This document shows positions 24,963 to 34,282 of a stretch of DNA of 64,000 bases, piece by piece. The notes under the pieces are model-generated. The model searched no databases and had not been told where the DNA came from. It saw only the letters and a list, made by a program, of their open reading frames with translations. The position numbers and the translations under genes are program-made. The stretch spans positions 2,294,001 to 2,358,000 of the forward strand of contig NZ_CP155552.1 in assembly GCF_036632915.2 (NCBI RefSeq), in the 5' to 3' direction. Every line of letters starts with the position of its first letter. The stretch's first letter is position 1. The DNA comes from Faecalibacterium taiwanense. Its GTDB lineage: Bacteria > Bacillota > Clostridia > Oscillospirales > Ruminococcaceae.

Positions 24963-25125
24963 TCCGCAGAGCCTCCTTGTCGTTTATTATAAGGCCGCAG
25001 AAAAACCTTTTTTCAAAACAAGGCGCGTGCGCGGAGAATATTTCTCGCACGCACGCGCTTTATAGCTTTGCTCAAGCCGTCAAGGTCCACTGCGCACCTT
25101 GCATTGTTTCAGGAAAACTTTGGTC

Positions 25126-26178
25126 TTACTTCACGTACTCGGAAGCGTTGTCCTTGGTCACCTTCACATAGTCGACCCAGTAGTACTGCTCGACCTTGGA
25201 GCCTTCAACGTACAGCTTGGTAGCCTCAGCAGCTGCGGTAGCCTGACCCACGTCGTCGTTCAGCACGGTACCGGTCATGTTGCCATCCAGAACGTCCTGA
25301 ACAGCCTCTGCCAGAGCATCGACGCCGACCAGATAGATATCCTTGCCGACGGTGCGGCTTGCCTGCTGGATGGACTGCAGAGCGCCCAGTGCCATTGCGT
25401 CGTTGTTGCAGAAGACAACTTCGATCTTGTCGCCGTACTGAGACAGAGCGTTTGCAACGTCCTGCTGAGCGGTGGTCTGATCCCAGTTGTCCAGGTACTC
25501 GTACAGGCACTCAACTTCCTTGCCTGCATCGGTCAGGGCCTTGATGGAGTACTCGGTGCGGTACTGAGCATCGATGTTCTCGGGGTCGCCCTTGCACATA
25601 ATGTAGGTGATCTTGCCGTCGCCGTTGATATCGCCCTGAGTCTCGGTCTCCAGGATCAGCTCGCCCTGATAAGTACCGGACTGACGTGCGTCAGCACCAA
25701 CGTAGCAGCACTTGTCTGCGTAGGAGTCCAGAACGCTCTTGTCGGGCTCACGGTTGATGAAGACGATAGGAGTCTCAGAGGGCTTGACGGTATCAACGAT
25801 GGTCTGTGCGGAAGTGGTCTGCACGGGGTTGATGACCAGCACGTCCACGCCCTGCTGCAGGAAGGTGTTGATCTGCTCGGTCTGGGTGTTCTGGTCGTTC
25901 TTGCCGTCCATGATGGTGACGGAGTAGCCCATGTCCTTCAGGTACTCTTCCAGATCGGAGCGGTACAGGGTCATGAAGTTATCAGCAAACTGATAGATGC
26001 ACACGCCGATGTTTGCGGAACCGTTGGTTGCAGCAGCGCTGGAAGCAGCAGCAGAAGATGCAGCAACAGAAGAAGCAGCAGTAGAAGTGCTGGAAGAGCC
26101 GCCGCAGGCGGTCATAGCAGCAGTTGCACCAACAACAGCAGATGCCTTCAGGAAGTCACGACGCGAAATCATTTTCAT
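25126..26178 (-). CDS. mglB: Galactose/sugar ABC transporter substrate-binding lipoprotein
   Basis: A 350-aa periplasmic-binding-type lipoprotein. I place the start at ATG 26178 (GAAGGAG upstream); the frame is open 33 codons further but without a site. The signal MKMISRRDFLKASAVVGATA is of twin-arginine type, followed by the lipobox TACG with Cys near 25. The mature protein begins after a Ser/Ala-rich linker and shows NIGVCIYQFADNFMTLYRSD, VLVINPVQTTSAQTIVDTVK and NNDAMALGALQSIQQA, the MglB/RbsB pattern. First gene of the operon; 163 bases separate it from mglA, long enough for an RNA structure that adjusts expression. Confidence 0.9.
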   Translation of the reverse strand: MKMISRRDFLKASAVVGATAAMTACGGSSSTSTAASSVAASSAAASSAAATNGSANIGVCIYQFADNFMTLYRSDLEEYLKDMGYSVTIMDGKNDQNTQTEQINTFLQQGVDVLVINPVQTTSAQTIVDTVKPSETPIVFINREPDKSVLDSYADKCCYVGADARQSGTYQGELILETETQGDINGDGKITYIMCKGDPENIDAQYRTEYSIKALTDAGKEVECLYEYLDNWDQTTAQQDVANALSQYGDKIEVVFCNNDAMALGALQSIQQASRTVGKDIYLVGVDALAEAVQDVLDGNMTGTVLNDDVGQATAAAEATKLYVEGSKVEQYYWVDYVKVTKDNASEYVK

Positions 26179-26254
26179 AATAATGTTCTCCTTCAATTCG
26201 TATCTCAGCATTTTCACAGGAGCAATCTTGCATGCACCTGTAATTCCTGTTCGT

Positions 26255-26284
26255 ATTATACCCTTGCAGCACCCCACTGTTCAA
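26255..26284 (-). promoter_or_regulatory. Promoter of the mgl operon with an overlapping palindrome
   Basis: On the minus strand TTGAAC, 18 bases, TATAAT; the -35 lies in GTTCTCTTGAAC (26279-26290), a perfect inverted repeat that could be an operator. The stretch 26291-26608 is very AT-rich without a gene. Confidence 0.65.
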
Positions 26285-26611
26285 GAGAACAAGTTCACAA
26301 GATTGAAGGAGTTCTTTTGTGCTATTTCAACAAATGCTTTTTGGGCTCGCCAATTTCTTTTCTCGAAACATCACAATTTTTCATACATTTGCAACCTCCC
26401 TACAAAAGCAAAAAAATTATGTCATTTTTCTCTCAAAAAGATTACAAAATGTTGCATCGTCCGGTTTTTGCAGCTTTTTCATTTCTTGTATATCTTGAAA
26501 AATATTTTCAGGAATAGTTCATCCCTGTTCTTCCGCATTTTTTCGCTTCATTTCTGCAATTTTCTGCAAATCGCCTGCCATTCCCGGTTCCTGCCGCCCG
26601 CCTTTTGCAAA

Positions 26612-26648
26612 GAAAATGCCCGGAAGCTTTCCTGAGCCTCCGGGCATC
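26612..26648 (-). terminator. Terminator of mgtE
   Basis: Minus-strand GATGCCCGGA...TCCGGGCATTTTCTTT hairpin just after the mgtE stop. Confidence 0.8.
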
Positions 26649-26664
26649 TCGATCCGAGTATCTT

Positions 26665-28026
26665 TTACAGATGCAGCAGCATCTTTGCAATGTTGAAGTA
26701 GATCAGCAGCGTGGTGGTATCCACAATGGTGGTGATCAGGGGTGAAGCCATCACGGCCGGATCCACATGCAGCTTTTCTGCCGCCACCGGCAGAATGCCG
26801 CCGATGATCTGCGAGAGCAGGATGGTGCAGATCAGGGTCAGACACACCACCAGTGCCACCGGAGCCGCAATGCGGTCAAACACCAGCAGCTTTACAAAGT
26901 TGCATACGGCCAGCGTGCCGCCGCACAGCAGGGCTACGCGGCTCTCGCGCCAGAGGATGCGTGGCAGGTCGTGGGGCTGGATATCGCCCACTGCCATGCC
27001 GCGGATGATGGTGGAAGTGCTCTGGCTGCCCGCGTTGCCGCCTGCGTCGGTCAGCATGGGGATGTATGCAGTCAGCACGGTCACAGCGGCCAGTGCATCC
27101 TCGTATCCGCGGATGACCATGCTGGAGAAGGTGGCGCTGATCATCAGGAACAGCAGCCACGGCGCACGGCTCTTATACAGATCCCACATGCTCTGCTTGA
27201 AGTAGGGCTTGTCGGAGGGGCCGATTGCGTTCATCTTTGCAATATCTTCGCTGGCCTCGTCCTGCAGGATGCTGATAGCATCGTCAATGGTCACGATGCC
27301 CACCAGCCGGTTCTCGGCGTCCACCACCGGAATAGCCAGAAAGCCATATTTCTCGAACAGGTTGGAAACATCCTCCTGATCGGTGGTGGTGCTCACGCTG
27401 ACCACATTGGAATCCATCAGGTCCTTGATAGGCTCTTCTGTGTTCTTTGCCAGCACCAGCGCCCGCAGGGACACCACGCCGATCAGCCTGCGGCTGTCAT
27501 CGGTCACATAGCAGTTGTTGATGGTCTCCTTGTCAAAGCCATTCCTGCGGATGGCCTCCATGGCCTGTGCCACGGTCATGTCCGGCCGCAGCTCCATCAG
27601 CTCGGTGGTCATCACGCCGCCGGCCGAGTCCTCCGGGTACTTGAGCAGCTCGTTGATCATGCGGCGGGTGGTGGGGTCGGCCTGACCCAGAATGCGCTTG
27701 ACCACGTTGGCAGGCATTTCCTCCACAAGGTCGGTGGCATCGTCCACGAACAGTTCGTCCACAACAGCCTTCAGCTCGGTATCGGTCAGGCCGTCGATCA
27801 GCTTCTGCTGGGTCTCAGGGGTCAGTTCGGTGAACACATCTGCGGCCAGATCCTTCGGGCACAGACGGAACAGCACCGGGAGCTTTTCTGCAGGCAGATC
27901 CTCAAATACCGCCGCAAGGTCGGGCGCGGGCAGAGTTTCCATCACATCCCGCAGGCTCTGGTATTTCTTGGCATCGTCCAGATTTGCCAGCATGGTCTTG
28001 AGGGTATCGATCGAGATTTCAGACAT
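26665..28026 (-). CDS. mgtE: Magnesium transporter MgtE
   Basis: A 453-aa Mg2+ channel. The N-terminal MgtE_N superhelix is at about 20-130, two CBS domains at about 135-255 (MELRPDMTVAQAMEAIRRNG, DSNVVSVSTTTDQEDVSNLF), a plug helix, then five membrane segments from about 285; the conserved pore segment PMLTDAGGNAGSQSTSTIIR is near 330-350. The ribosome binding site AAAAGGAGG lies inside a terminator-like hairpin immediately before ATG (28032-28056), implying leader control of expression. Confidence 0.93.
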   Translation of the reverse strand: MSEISIDTLKTMLANLDDAKKYQSLRDVMETLPAPDLAAVFEDLPAEKLPVLFRLCPKDLAADVFTELTPETQQKLIDGLTDTELKAVVDELFVDDATDLVEEMPANVVKRILGQADPTTRRMINELLKYPEDSAGGVMTTELMELRPDMTVAQAMEAIRRNGFDKETINNCYVTDDSRRLIGVVSLRALVLAKNTEEPIKDLMDSNVVSVSTTTDQEDVSNLFEKYGFLAIPVVDAENRLVGIVTIDDAISILQDEASEDIAKMNAIGPSDKPYFKQSMWDLYKSRAPWLLFLMISATFSSMVIRGYEDALAAVTVLTAYIPMLTDAGGNAGSQSTSTIIRGMAVGDIQPHDLPRILWRESRVALLCGGTLAVCNFVKLLVFDRIAAPVALVVCLTLICTILLSQIIGGILPVAAEKLHVDPAVMASPLITTIVDTTTLLIYFNIAKMLLHL

Positions 28027-28056
28027 AAAAAAGCTGCCTCCTTTTCAGTGGCAGCT
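28027..28056 (-). promoter_or_regulatory. Terminator-like hairpin overlapping the mgtE ribosome binding site
   Basis: Read on the minus strand: AGCTGCC (28056-28050), loop with AAAAGGA, GGCAGCT (28038-28032), five T residues, then the ATG of mgtE. The hairpin could end transcription or hide the GGAGG. Confidence 0.6.
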
Positions 28057-28100
28057 CTCGTTTCTTCTTTTCAGGGAACACAAACACGCACCGTGTGCAT

Positions 28101-28196
28101 TCACACACAGCAGGGTCTGCACAAAGCAGAAACGGCGGCTGCCATCATATAAAATAATCGGGGAGAAAGACTGCTGCTACTGCCAGCAGGTTCCAT
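28101..28196 (-). CDS. Possible leader peptide of mgtE (31 aa)
   Basis: A short reading frame MEPAGSSSSLSPRLFYMMAA followed by eleven more residues (ending CRPCCV), with GAGGTGG placed 5 bases before ATG. It ends about 75 bases before mgtE. Ser/Pro/Met-rich leaders are used in Mg2+ transporter control in enterobacteria; that this one is translated is a hypothesis. Confidence 0.35.
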   Translation of the reverse strand: MEPAGSSSSLSPRLFYMMAAAVSALCRPCCV

Positions 28197-28315
28197 GACA
28201 ACCACCTCGTTTTCCTGTTGTAAAAAGACACTTTTTGCCTTTTCCGCCCATTACTTTACCACTGCTTTTTTGCCGCGTCAACCCTGCTTTTTAAATTTTT
28301 CCGTTTCTTTACAAA

Positions 28316-28361
28316 AAGTAAAAGTGCCCGATGACATTTTTCGTATCATCAGGCACTTTTA
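28316..28361. terminator. Terminator after the M16C peptidase gene
   Basis: AAAAAGTGCCCGATGACA pairs with TATCATCAGGCACTTTT; usable on both strands, but lies at the 3' end of the minus-strand peptidase gene. Confidence 0.75.
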
Positions 28362-28403
28362 TCCTGTCAGAGCATGTCCCGGGCGGGATGGAAGGCTCTT
28401 TGC

Positions 28404-31153
28404 TTACAGGGTCTCTACCGTATCAAACAGGTCTTTTGCGGCTTCCACAGCATCCTTGCTGCCAAACACCACCCGCACGCCGTTTGCCATGGCGGCACCC
28501 AGCTCTGCGGCCTGCTCCTTCAGCAGTGCGGCATCCACCGCACACAGGGCCTTGCGGTCTGCCGCCATCATTTCATCAGTGATGCCGCAGAAATACCGAC
28601 GGTCCGTCTCGCGGGCCTCAGCACGCGGCTTGCGGGGGGTGTCCAGCTTGGCCACAGTACCCACAATAAAATCGTTCAGGTCTTTTTCGGTGTACTCCCG
28701 TGCTGCCAGTTCTGCCGGACCTTTTGCAAAGGTGTCGTAGCTTTCCTTTACATGGGGGTCGCGGTAGGTGTACAGGTATTCCACGCCGTCCGAGGAGAGC
28801 ATTCCGGTGCCGTAAGCGCCGCCCACCTCACGGATGTTGTGCCACAGGTATTCGTAGCTCATCACGCGGGCCAGCGCCTTGCGGTCGCTGCGGCGCTCCA
28901 TGGGCCATACCTGTACATCGTAGTTCACACCGCCGTCAATGATAAACGCTTCGTTCACCGGCGGTGTCAGCGGCTCCACATAGGGCTTTGCCGCAGCGCG
29001 GCCCTCGGCAGCAAAGCGGCTGTCCGGCAGCAGAGTGCGCAGCTTTGCAAGGGCATCCTCGCTGCCGTACAGGCTGACCGTCAGCTCCGCGTGCTGCAGC
29101 ACCTCTGTGCGCAGGGCATCCAGCTTTTCGCCCAGTGCTGCCCAATTGCCGCGCTCCTGCACGCCGCACAAGAACTTGTAATAGCTCACACCGCTGCAGC
29201 GTTCACTCACCGCACCGTCCACCGTGTAGTGGGCACTGGCGCGGGTGGCTGCGTATACATTGCCCTGCTGGATGAACTGCTGTTCCATGTTCAACTTCTG
29301 CTGGCTCAGCACCCGTGCAAAAGCAGCTTCTGCCGCCGGGCCGGTAAGGGTGGTATCATACAGCCATTCGCCGCCCAGCTCCACAGCCTTTTCCAGACTG
29401 CGTTCCAGCAGGCTCAGGCACAGGCTCAGCTTGGCATGGCAGGGTGCACCCTCCTGCCGCCCAGTCCAGATGTCCAGCTGGGTGCGGCTGTCGCCCAGCC
29501 ATGTGCTGCGCAGAGTGTTCAGTTGCTGAGCGGTGTGTTCGGTGCTGTCCAGCTCGTCCAGCACATCGGTCAGCAGGTCCAGATACGGCATGTCCTCAGG
29601 CTTCACATTACCAAGGTCATAGTAGAAGTTCAGGTACAGGCTGCCTGCCGAAGGGTGATGCACCAGCTGCGCACCGGCCAGAAGTTCCCGCTCGCCTGGG
29701 GCCGTCCTTGCTCCGTCGCCAAGGTCGGCAACGGTCAGCGGGTGCTCCAGCACAAGCTTGCCGTCGGTGCGGATGGGTTCGCCCTCCTCTTTTTAGGCAG
29801 GGTGGGCACCTGCACCACCTGCACCGGAGCCGGTGCAAACAGCTCACGCAGCAGCTCATCGAACCAGCCATCGGCCATCTTTTCCCGCAGGGAAGCAAAC
29901 AGCCTGTCCGTGTGCAGCAGCAGGGCGGGGTCGCCGGTGTGCAGCCAGCCAGTAGAAGCGTTGATGGCATCCAGCACGCCGTCTGGCAGGGTGCCCGGGC
30001 GCTCCAGCGATGCAAACTCTGCTGCGTTCAGCGAAGCCAACAGCAGTTCCTGCGGGATGCCCTCGGCCAGAATGCCGTCCACCGCCTTGCGCACAGCGGC
30101 AGCAAACTTGCGGGCGCTCTCCTCGGTGGCACCGCGCAGCACCAGTTCCAGCACCGGCTGCAGGGTGCTGTCGTCAAAGCCAATGTCAATATCTGCGCCC
30201 AGCTTTTCGGCCAGCAGCGCCGCCTTCAGCGGGGAGTTATTGGTGCCAAGCAGGGCATCCAGCAGGATCTCCACGCCCAGCTGACGCTCCCGGTCTGCAA
30301 AGGCACCGGTGTACCATGCCAGAGCACACTGCACCTCGTCCGGCTCCGGGTTTTCGGTATAGTAGGGCAGTTCCACGCAGGCACCCGCCTGCTCGTGCTG
30401 CACGGTCAGCTGCGGACGGCTGGTGCCCTTGGGCATTTTTGAAAGATAATCCCTGTCCAGCAGTTCCAGCTTTTCAGCCATATCCATTTTGCCATAGAGG
30501 GTAATGCAGCAGTTGTCGGCGCTGTAGTGGCGGTGATATACTCGCTTATACTTTTCATAGGTCAGCGCCGGGATGCTGGCCGGGTCGCCGCCGGAAACAA
30601 AGCCGTAGGCCGTATCCGGGAACATGGCCCGTTCCAGTGCATTTTCCAACTGAGCATCCGGTGCAGCCAGAGCGCCCTGCATCTCGTTGTACACCACTCC
30701 GCTCACGGTGCCGTCGGCACTGCGGTGCCAGCCCTCCTGCTCAAACACGCTCTTGTCCACCATGGCCAGCGGGCAGAACACCGCGTTCAGGTAGACATCC
30801 ATCAGGTTTTTGAAGTCGGTCTCATTGGGCGTAGCGAACGGGTAGACCGTCTTATCCGGGAAGGTCATCGCATTCAGGAAAGATGCCATGCTGCTTTTGA
30901 GCAGCTGCAAGAACGGCGAGGTCACCGGGTATTTTTCGCTGCCTGCCAGCACCGAGTGCTCCAGAATGTGGAACACGCCGGTGTCATCGGACGGGAAGGT
31001 GCCAAAGCCGATGCCAAACGCCTTGTTGGTATCCTCATTTTCCACCAGCAGCACCGTGGCACCGCTCACATCGTGGGTAAGCACGGTCAGGGTTCCGTGC
31101 TGTTCAGGGCAGTCCTCGGTACGCACGAGGGTATAACCGGGAAATCGTTCCAT
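28404..31153 (-). pseudogene. M16C (presequence-type) metallopeptidase, split by a frameshift
   Basis: The N-terminal half (31153-29735) has the inverted zinc motif HILEH (FHILEHSVLAGSEKYPVTSP, near residue 53) and the later SASINGRS-like region; the C-terminal half is in the next frame from about 29790 to 28404. Joining needs one more A in the AAAAA run at 29793-29797 (LPKK then EEGEPIRTDGKLVLEHP), giving 916 aa, close to the family's usual 970. No signal peptide, so an intracellular oligopeptide-degrading enzyme by family. The break is more likely a single-base indel or read error than decay, since both halves are otherwise intact. Confidence 0.85.
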
Positions 31154-31804
31154 TTCGTTTTCTCCTTTGTGGTTTTGAAATCGTTTGACACTATTGTATC
31201 ATTCGAGGGCAAAAAACACAATTACCGGTTTGTTAATAATAACCAGAAGGACGATTTTCAACCATTTGCTTCCCGTACAGAGCGTTTTCGCGTAGATTGA
31301 GTTTAATGCCTTTTGTAAAAAGCATTACCGCCAGGTATGTTCTCTTTTGGTTGCAAAAGAGAACCAGAAAGGACGGCGGTGCCCGCAGGGCATGAAAGCC
31401 CCAGTGGGGCTTTTAAGCCGCAGACCGGTTTGCGCAGCAAATGCTGTGTGTTCAGCACAGCAAGGTCACAGCGATTTCAACGCGCTGGATCCATGAAAAA
31501 GGGGCTGCTCGCCCCTTTTAGACCCCAAAGCAGTTAGGCTCCATACAAAAAATCCAAGTCGCTGCGCTAAAGGATTTTTTGTGTTCCGCCGATTTTGAGT
31601 CGCTTACGCGACGAGCTGTACGGGTAAGTTTGTGCTTTATCTGCTGCGCGGCTGACAGCGGCAATATGCCGTTTGCCATTGCGCCCTTCCCGTGAAAAAG
31701 GAAACAGGCCGGCCCCGCAGGACTGGCTTGTCTGCAAAATTATAAAATAATATTTCCTCTGATATTGCCAAAGCGAAAGCATCGGCAATTTTAAATCGTA
31801 TTTT
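31154..31804. other. Gene-free interval with repeats
   Basis: 650 bases between the peptidase and the MFS gene. The left part (31340-31560) contains several short inverted repeats (TTCTCTTTTGGTTGCAAAAGAGAA, AAGCCCCAGTGGGGCTT, AAAGGGGCTGCTCGCCCCTTT, AAATCC...GGATTT) and an open frame of 66 codons that I regard as non-coding. The right part is a family 1 repeat. Confidence 0.6.
31640..31800 (-). repeat. Dispersed intergenic repeat, family 1 (minus orientation)
   Basis: Core hairpin ATTGCC (31764-31769)/GGCAAT (31784-31789), followed on the minus strand by AGAGGAAAT, a long hairpin with CTGCGG at its tip (GCCAGTCCTGCGGGGCCGGC) and the TTTTTCACGGGAAGGGC box. Same order as the copy at 38184-38310. 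Confidence 0.6.
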
Positions 31805-33061
31805 TTACACCTGTTTTGCACCCTCAGTCCGGCAGGACACCCGGAACAGCACAAAGCCCACTGCAAACAGCAGCGCCAGCATCCCAATGCCCACATTGGC
31901 GCTGCCGGTCAGCTGGCTGCCCACGCTCACGATCATGGTGCCAAGGAAGGACGCACCCTTGCCGCAGATGTCGAACAGGCCAAAGTATTCGCCGGATTTT
32001 TCAGCCGGGATGATCTTGGCAAAGTGGCTGCGGCTCAGTGCCTGCACGCCGCCCTGGAACATGCCCACCAGCACGGCCAGTACCCAGAACTGCCACTGGC
32101 TGGTCAGGAAGAAGGCAAACACCGCAATGCCGGTGTAGGCTGCGATGCAGACCGGGATAAGCTGGCTGGACGGATATTTTGCGCTCAGCCGACCAAAGAT
32201 CAGCGCCGAAGGGAAGGCTACGATCTGCGTTACCAGCAGGGCCAGCAAAAGGCCGGTGGTCTCCAGCCCCAGTGCCGTGCCGTAGGCGGTGGCCATATCG
32301 ATGATGGTATACACGCCGTCGATGTAGCAGAAGAAGGCCAGCAGGAACCAGAACACCTGCTTATCCTCGCGCAGATGCTTGAGGGTGTGGCCGATGCGCA
32401 CAAAGCTCTGCCGGATGGCGTGCTGCTCTACCTCCACATAGTTGATCTGCTTATAGTTCCGCAGCAGCGGCAGGGTGGTGCCCAGCCACCACACAGCGGT
32501 GATGAGCAGCGCCACGGAAAGGGCGGTCATCTGGCTCAGGCCGATGGCCCCGCTGCCCAGCACCAGCGCCAGACACACCACAAAGGGCACGCAGCTGCCA
32601 ATGTAGCCCCATGCATAGCCCTGCGAAGACACAACATCCATGCGTTCCGGGGTGGTCACATCGCCCAGCATGGAATCGTAGAACACCAGACTGCCCGAAA
32701 AGCCGATCTTTGCAAGGATGAAGATAATCAGGAACGGCAGCCATGTAGTGGCAAGGCCCATAGCACAGCAGCCTGCCACGCCCACGAACAGGCAGAGCAT
32801 GAAGATGGGCTTTTTAAAGCCTCTGGTATCGGCCAGCGTGCCCAAAATCGGCCCCAGCACTGCCGTGATCACCGTGACCACCGAGCTTGCATAGCCCCAG
32901 TAGGCCAGATAGTTCACCGGACTCAATCCCCCGGCCTCGGCCAGCGCATTAAAGAAAATGGGCACCAGTGTGGCGATCATCAGCACAAAGGCCGAGTTGC
33001 CCACATCGTACAGGATCCATGACCGCTCCAGCGGGGTCACCTTGAATTTTTCATGTTTCAT
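31805..33061 (-). CDS. MFS transporter, UMF1 (Atg22-like) family
   Basis: A 418-aa membrane protein with about 12 membrane segments. The N-terminal RSWILYDVGNSAFVLMIATL, then GPILGTLADTRGFKKPIF and SSQGYAWGYIGSCVPFVVCL, are typical of the UMF1 branch. Substrate not known; members are suspected amino-acid or drug exporters. Monocistronic, flanked on both sides by family 1 repeats. Confidence 0.85.
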   Translation of the reverse strand: MKHEKFKVTPLERSWILYDVGNSAFVLMIATLVPIFFNALAEAGGLSPVNYLAYWGYASSVVTVITAVLGPILGTLADTRGFKKPIFMLCLFVGVAGCCAMGLATTWLPFLIIFILAKIGFSGSLVFYDSMLGDVTTPERMDVVSSQGYAWGYIGSCVPFVVCLALVLGSGAIGLSQMTALSVALLITAVWWLGTTLPLLRNYKQINYVEVEQHAIRQSFVRIGHTLKHLREDKQVFWFLLAFFCYIDGVYTIIDMATAYGTALGLETTGLLLALLVTQIVAFPSALIFGRLSAKYPSSQLIPVCIAAYTGIAVFAFFLTSQWQFWVLAVLVGMFQGGVQALSRSHFAKIIPAEKSGEYFGLFDICGKGASFLGTMIVSVGSQLTGSANVGIGMLALLFAVGFVLFRVSCRTEGAKQV

Positions 33062-33111
33062 CTTGTTTCCTCTCGCACCGCCGGGCGGTGCCCCCTCTTT
33101 TAGATTTCACC

Positions 33112-33260
33112 ATTTAAAATGGCCGCCGCATTCGCTTTGGCCATCTACAGCGGAAATTTTGTTTTTATTTTCGTGTTTGTCGCGCTCTGCGGAGCGCTCC
33201 AAACACATTTTCACCAAAAGGGTCGTAGCGGGAAACAGCATCTTTCCCTGCTGGCCTGCA
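33112..33260 (+). repeat. Dispersed intergenic repeat, family 1
   Basis: Core ATGGCC (33119-33124)/GGCCAT (33139-33144), loop CCGC (33126-33129) complementary to GCGG at 33150-33153, then hairpin GTGTTTG...CAAACAC with CTGCGGAG inside, then TTTTCACCAAAAGGG. Confidence 0.62.
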
Positions 33261-33269
33261 TCGACTTGC

Positions 33270-34067
33270 TCAGAACTCCCCGAAGGTGTGGTCAAAGGCC
33301 TTGCTCAGGGGCTGGTCCGTGTCCAGCTTTGCCACAAACTCCAGGATCAGCGTTTCTGCCAGCGGAAGCGCCTGCGCATACAGTTCTTCCAGCCGCTTGC
33401 CGCTCTCCACGCACTTCGGGTTCGGCTGCGGATCTGCCACAAGGCCGTGCAGCATGTCGTATTTGCCCACCACCTTCATGCCGGTCAGCACCACCCATCG
33501 CTTGACAGGATTGGATGCCTGCAGCAGCCTGTGCACTGAGATCATGCCCTTGAGCGAGTCCAGCGCCACCTGCTCCGAGATGCCCTCGTAAAAGGGCGCG
33601 ATCGCCTTTGCATTCTGTTCCGACGGATGGATATGGCTGGCTGTGAAAAACTTCAGCGGGTCGTATCCGTCCCGGCGCAGCAGCATGTTGTCAAACTCGG
33701 TCTCGATCTCGCAGTGGGTCACACCGCTTTCCCGGGTGAACTGCTCCACATACGGGTGGCAGGTGCTGTCCAGCGCAAAGTGGCACACAAAGCCCAGTGC
33801 ATAGGCCAGTGCAGCATCCCGGTCTGCCTCACAGTGCACCACCCTGCGCGCCCGGTCAAAAAAGACCCGCCCCGGCTCCTCGTGCATGGCGTTGCCCAAT
33901 GCACCCACCGGGTTGGACTTGGCAGCATGGTAATAAAACAGCAGGTCCGGCCCGTGCAGGCCGATATCGTAAAGCTCACGGTTCTGTTCCAGCTGAGCAC
34001 GCAGTTCATCCGGCAGATGTTCCAGCACATTGGTGCCAAAGCGGCGGTGTGCATAAGTTGACGGCAT
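33270..34067 (-). CDS. Zinc-dependent phospholipase C family protein
   Basis: A 265-aa helical protein. Zinc ligands are spread in MPSTYAHRRFG, YDIGLHGPDLLFYYH, LGNAMHEEPGR, LGFVCHFALDSTCHPYVEQF and THCEIETEFDNML, the pattern of the zinc-dependent PLC-like family. No signal peptide, unlike secreted PLC toxins, so an intracellular or membrane-associated hydrolase is likely. Substrate unknown. Monocistronic. Confidence 0.85.
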   Translation of the reverse strand: MPSTYAHRRFGTNVLEHLPDELRAQLEQNRELYDIGLHGPDLLFYYHAAKSNPVGALGNAMHEEPGRVFFDRARRVVHCEADRDAALAYALGFVCHFALDSTCHPYVEQFTRESGVTHCEIETEFDNMLLRRDGYDPLKFFTASHIHPSEQNAKAIAPFYEGISEQVALDSLKGMISVHRLLQASNPVKRWVVLTGMKVVGKYDMLHGLVADPQPNPKCVESGKRLEELYAQALPLAETLILEFVAKLDTDQPLSKAFDHTFGEF

Positions 34068-34234
34068 GGCAGATTCCTCTCTTTCTCTCCGACAGGGTGC
34101 ACAAAACGTCCCCCGGTTTTTGCGTTCTGTTTCAGTATAGCAGAAAGTTTCCCGACCTTCTACCCTTTTACGTCTGATTTTGGTAAAAAATTTGAATTAT
34201 TTTGTGTTTTCGGCCAGTGGGCAGGCCGCGCAGC

Positions 34235-34270
34235 AAAAAAGGCACAGCCATCTGCAGACAGCTGTGCCTT
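34235..34270 (-). terminator. Terminator of gpsA
   Basis: Minus-strand AAGGCACAGCTGTCTGCAGATGGCTGTGCCTTTTTT hairpin, 12 bases after the stop codon. Confidence 0.85.
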
Positions 34271-34282
34271 CTCCCTTAAAAT

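Noticed and set aside
28027..28300. M-box magnesium riboswitch upstream of mgtE
   Set aside because: I looked for the conserved AGGTGAGGCTCCT and CTGCTGCC blocks and could not place them; I report the leader ORF and hairpin instead.
29793..29797. Programmed -1 frameshifting in the M16C peptidase
   Set aside because: The run T AAA AAG lacks the full A AAA AAG heptamer and the same type of lesion recurs in unrelated genes; a single-base indel or read error is simpler.
31337..31537. A 66-codon frame in the interval before the MFS gene
   Set aside because: No ribosome binding site, and the sequence consists of stacked inverted repeats; it reads like a repeat rather than a protein.
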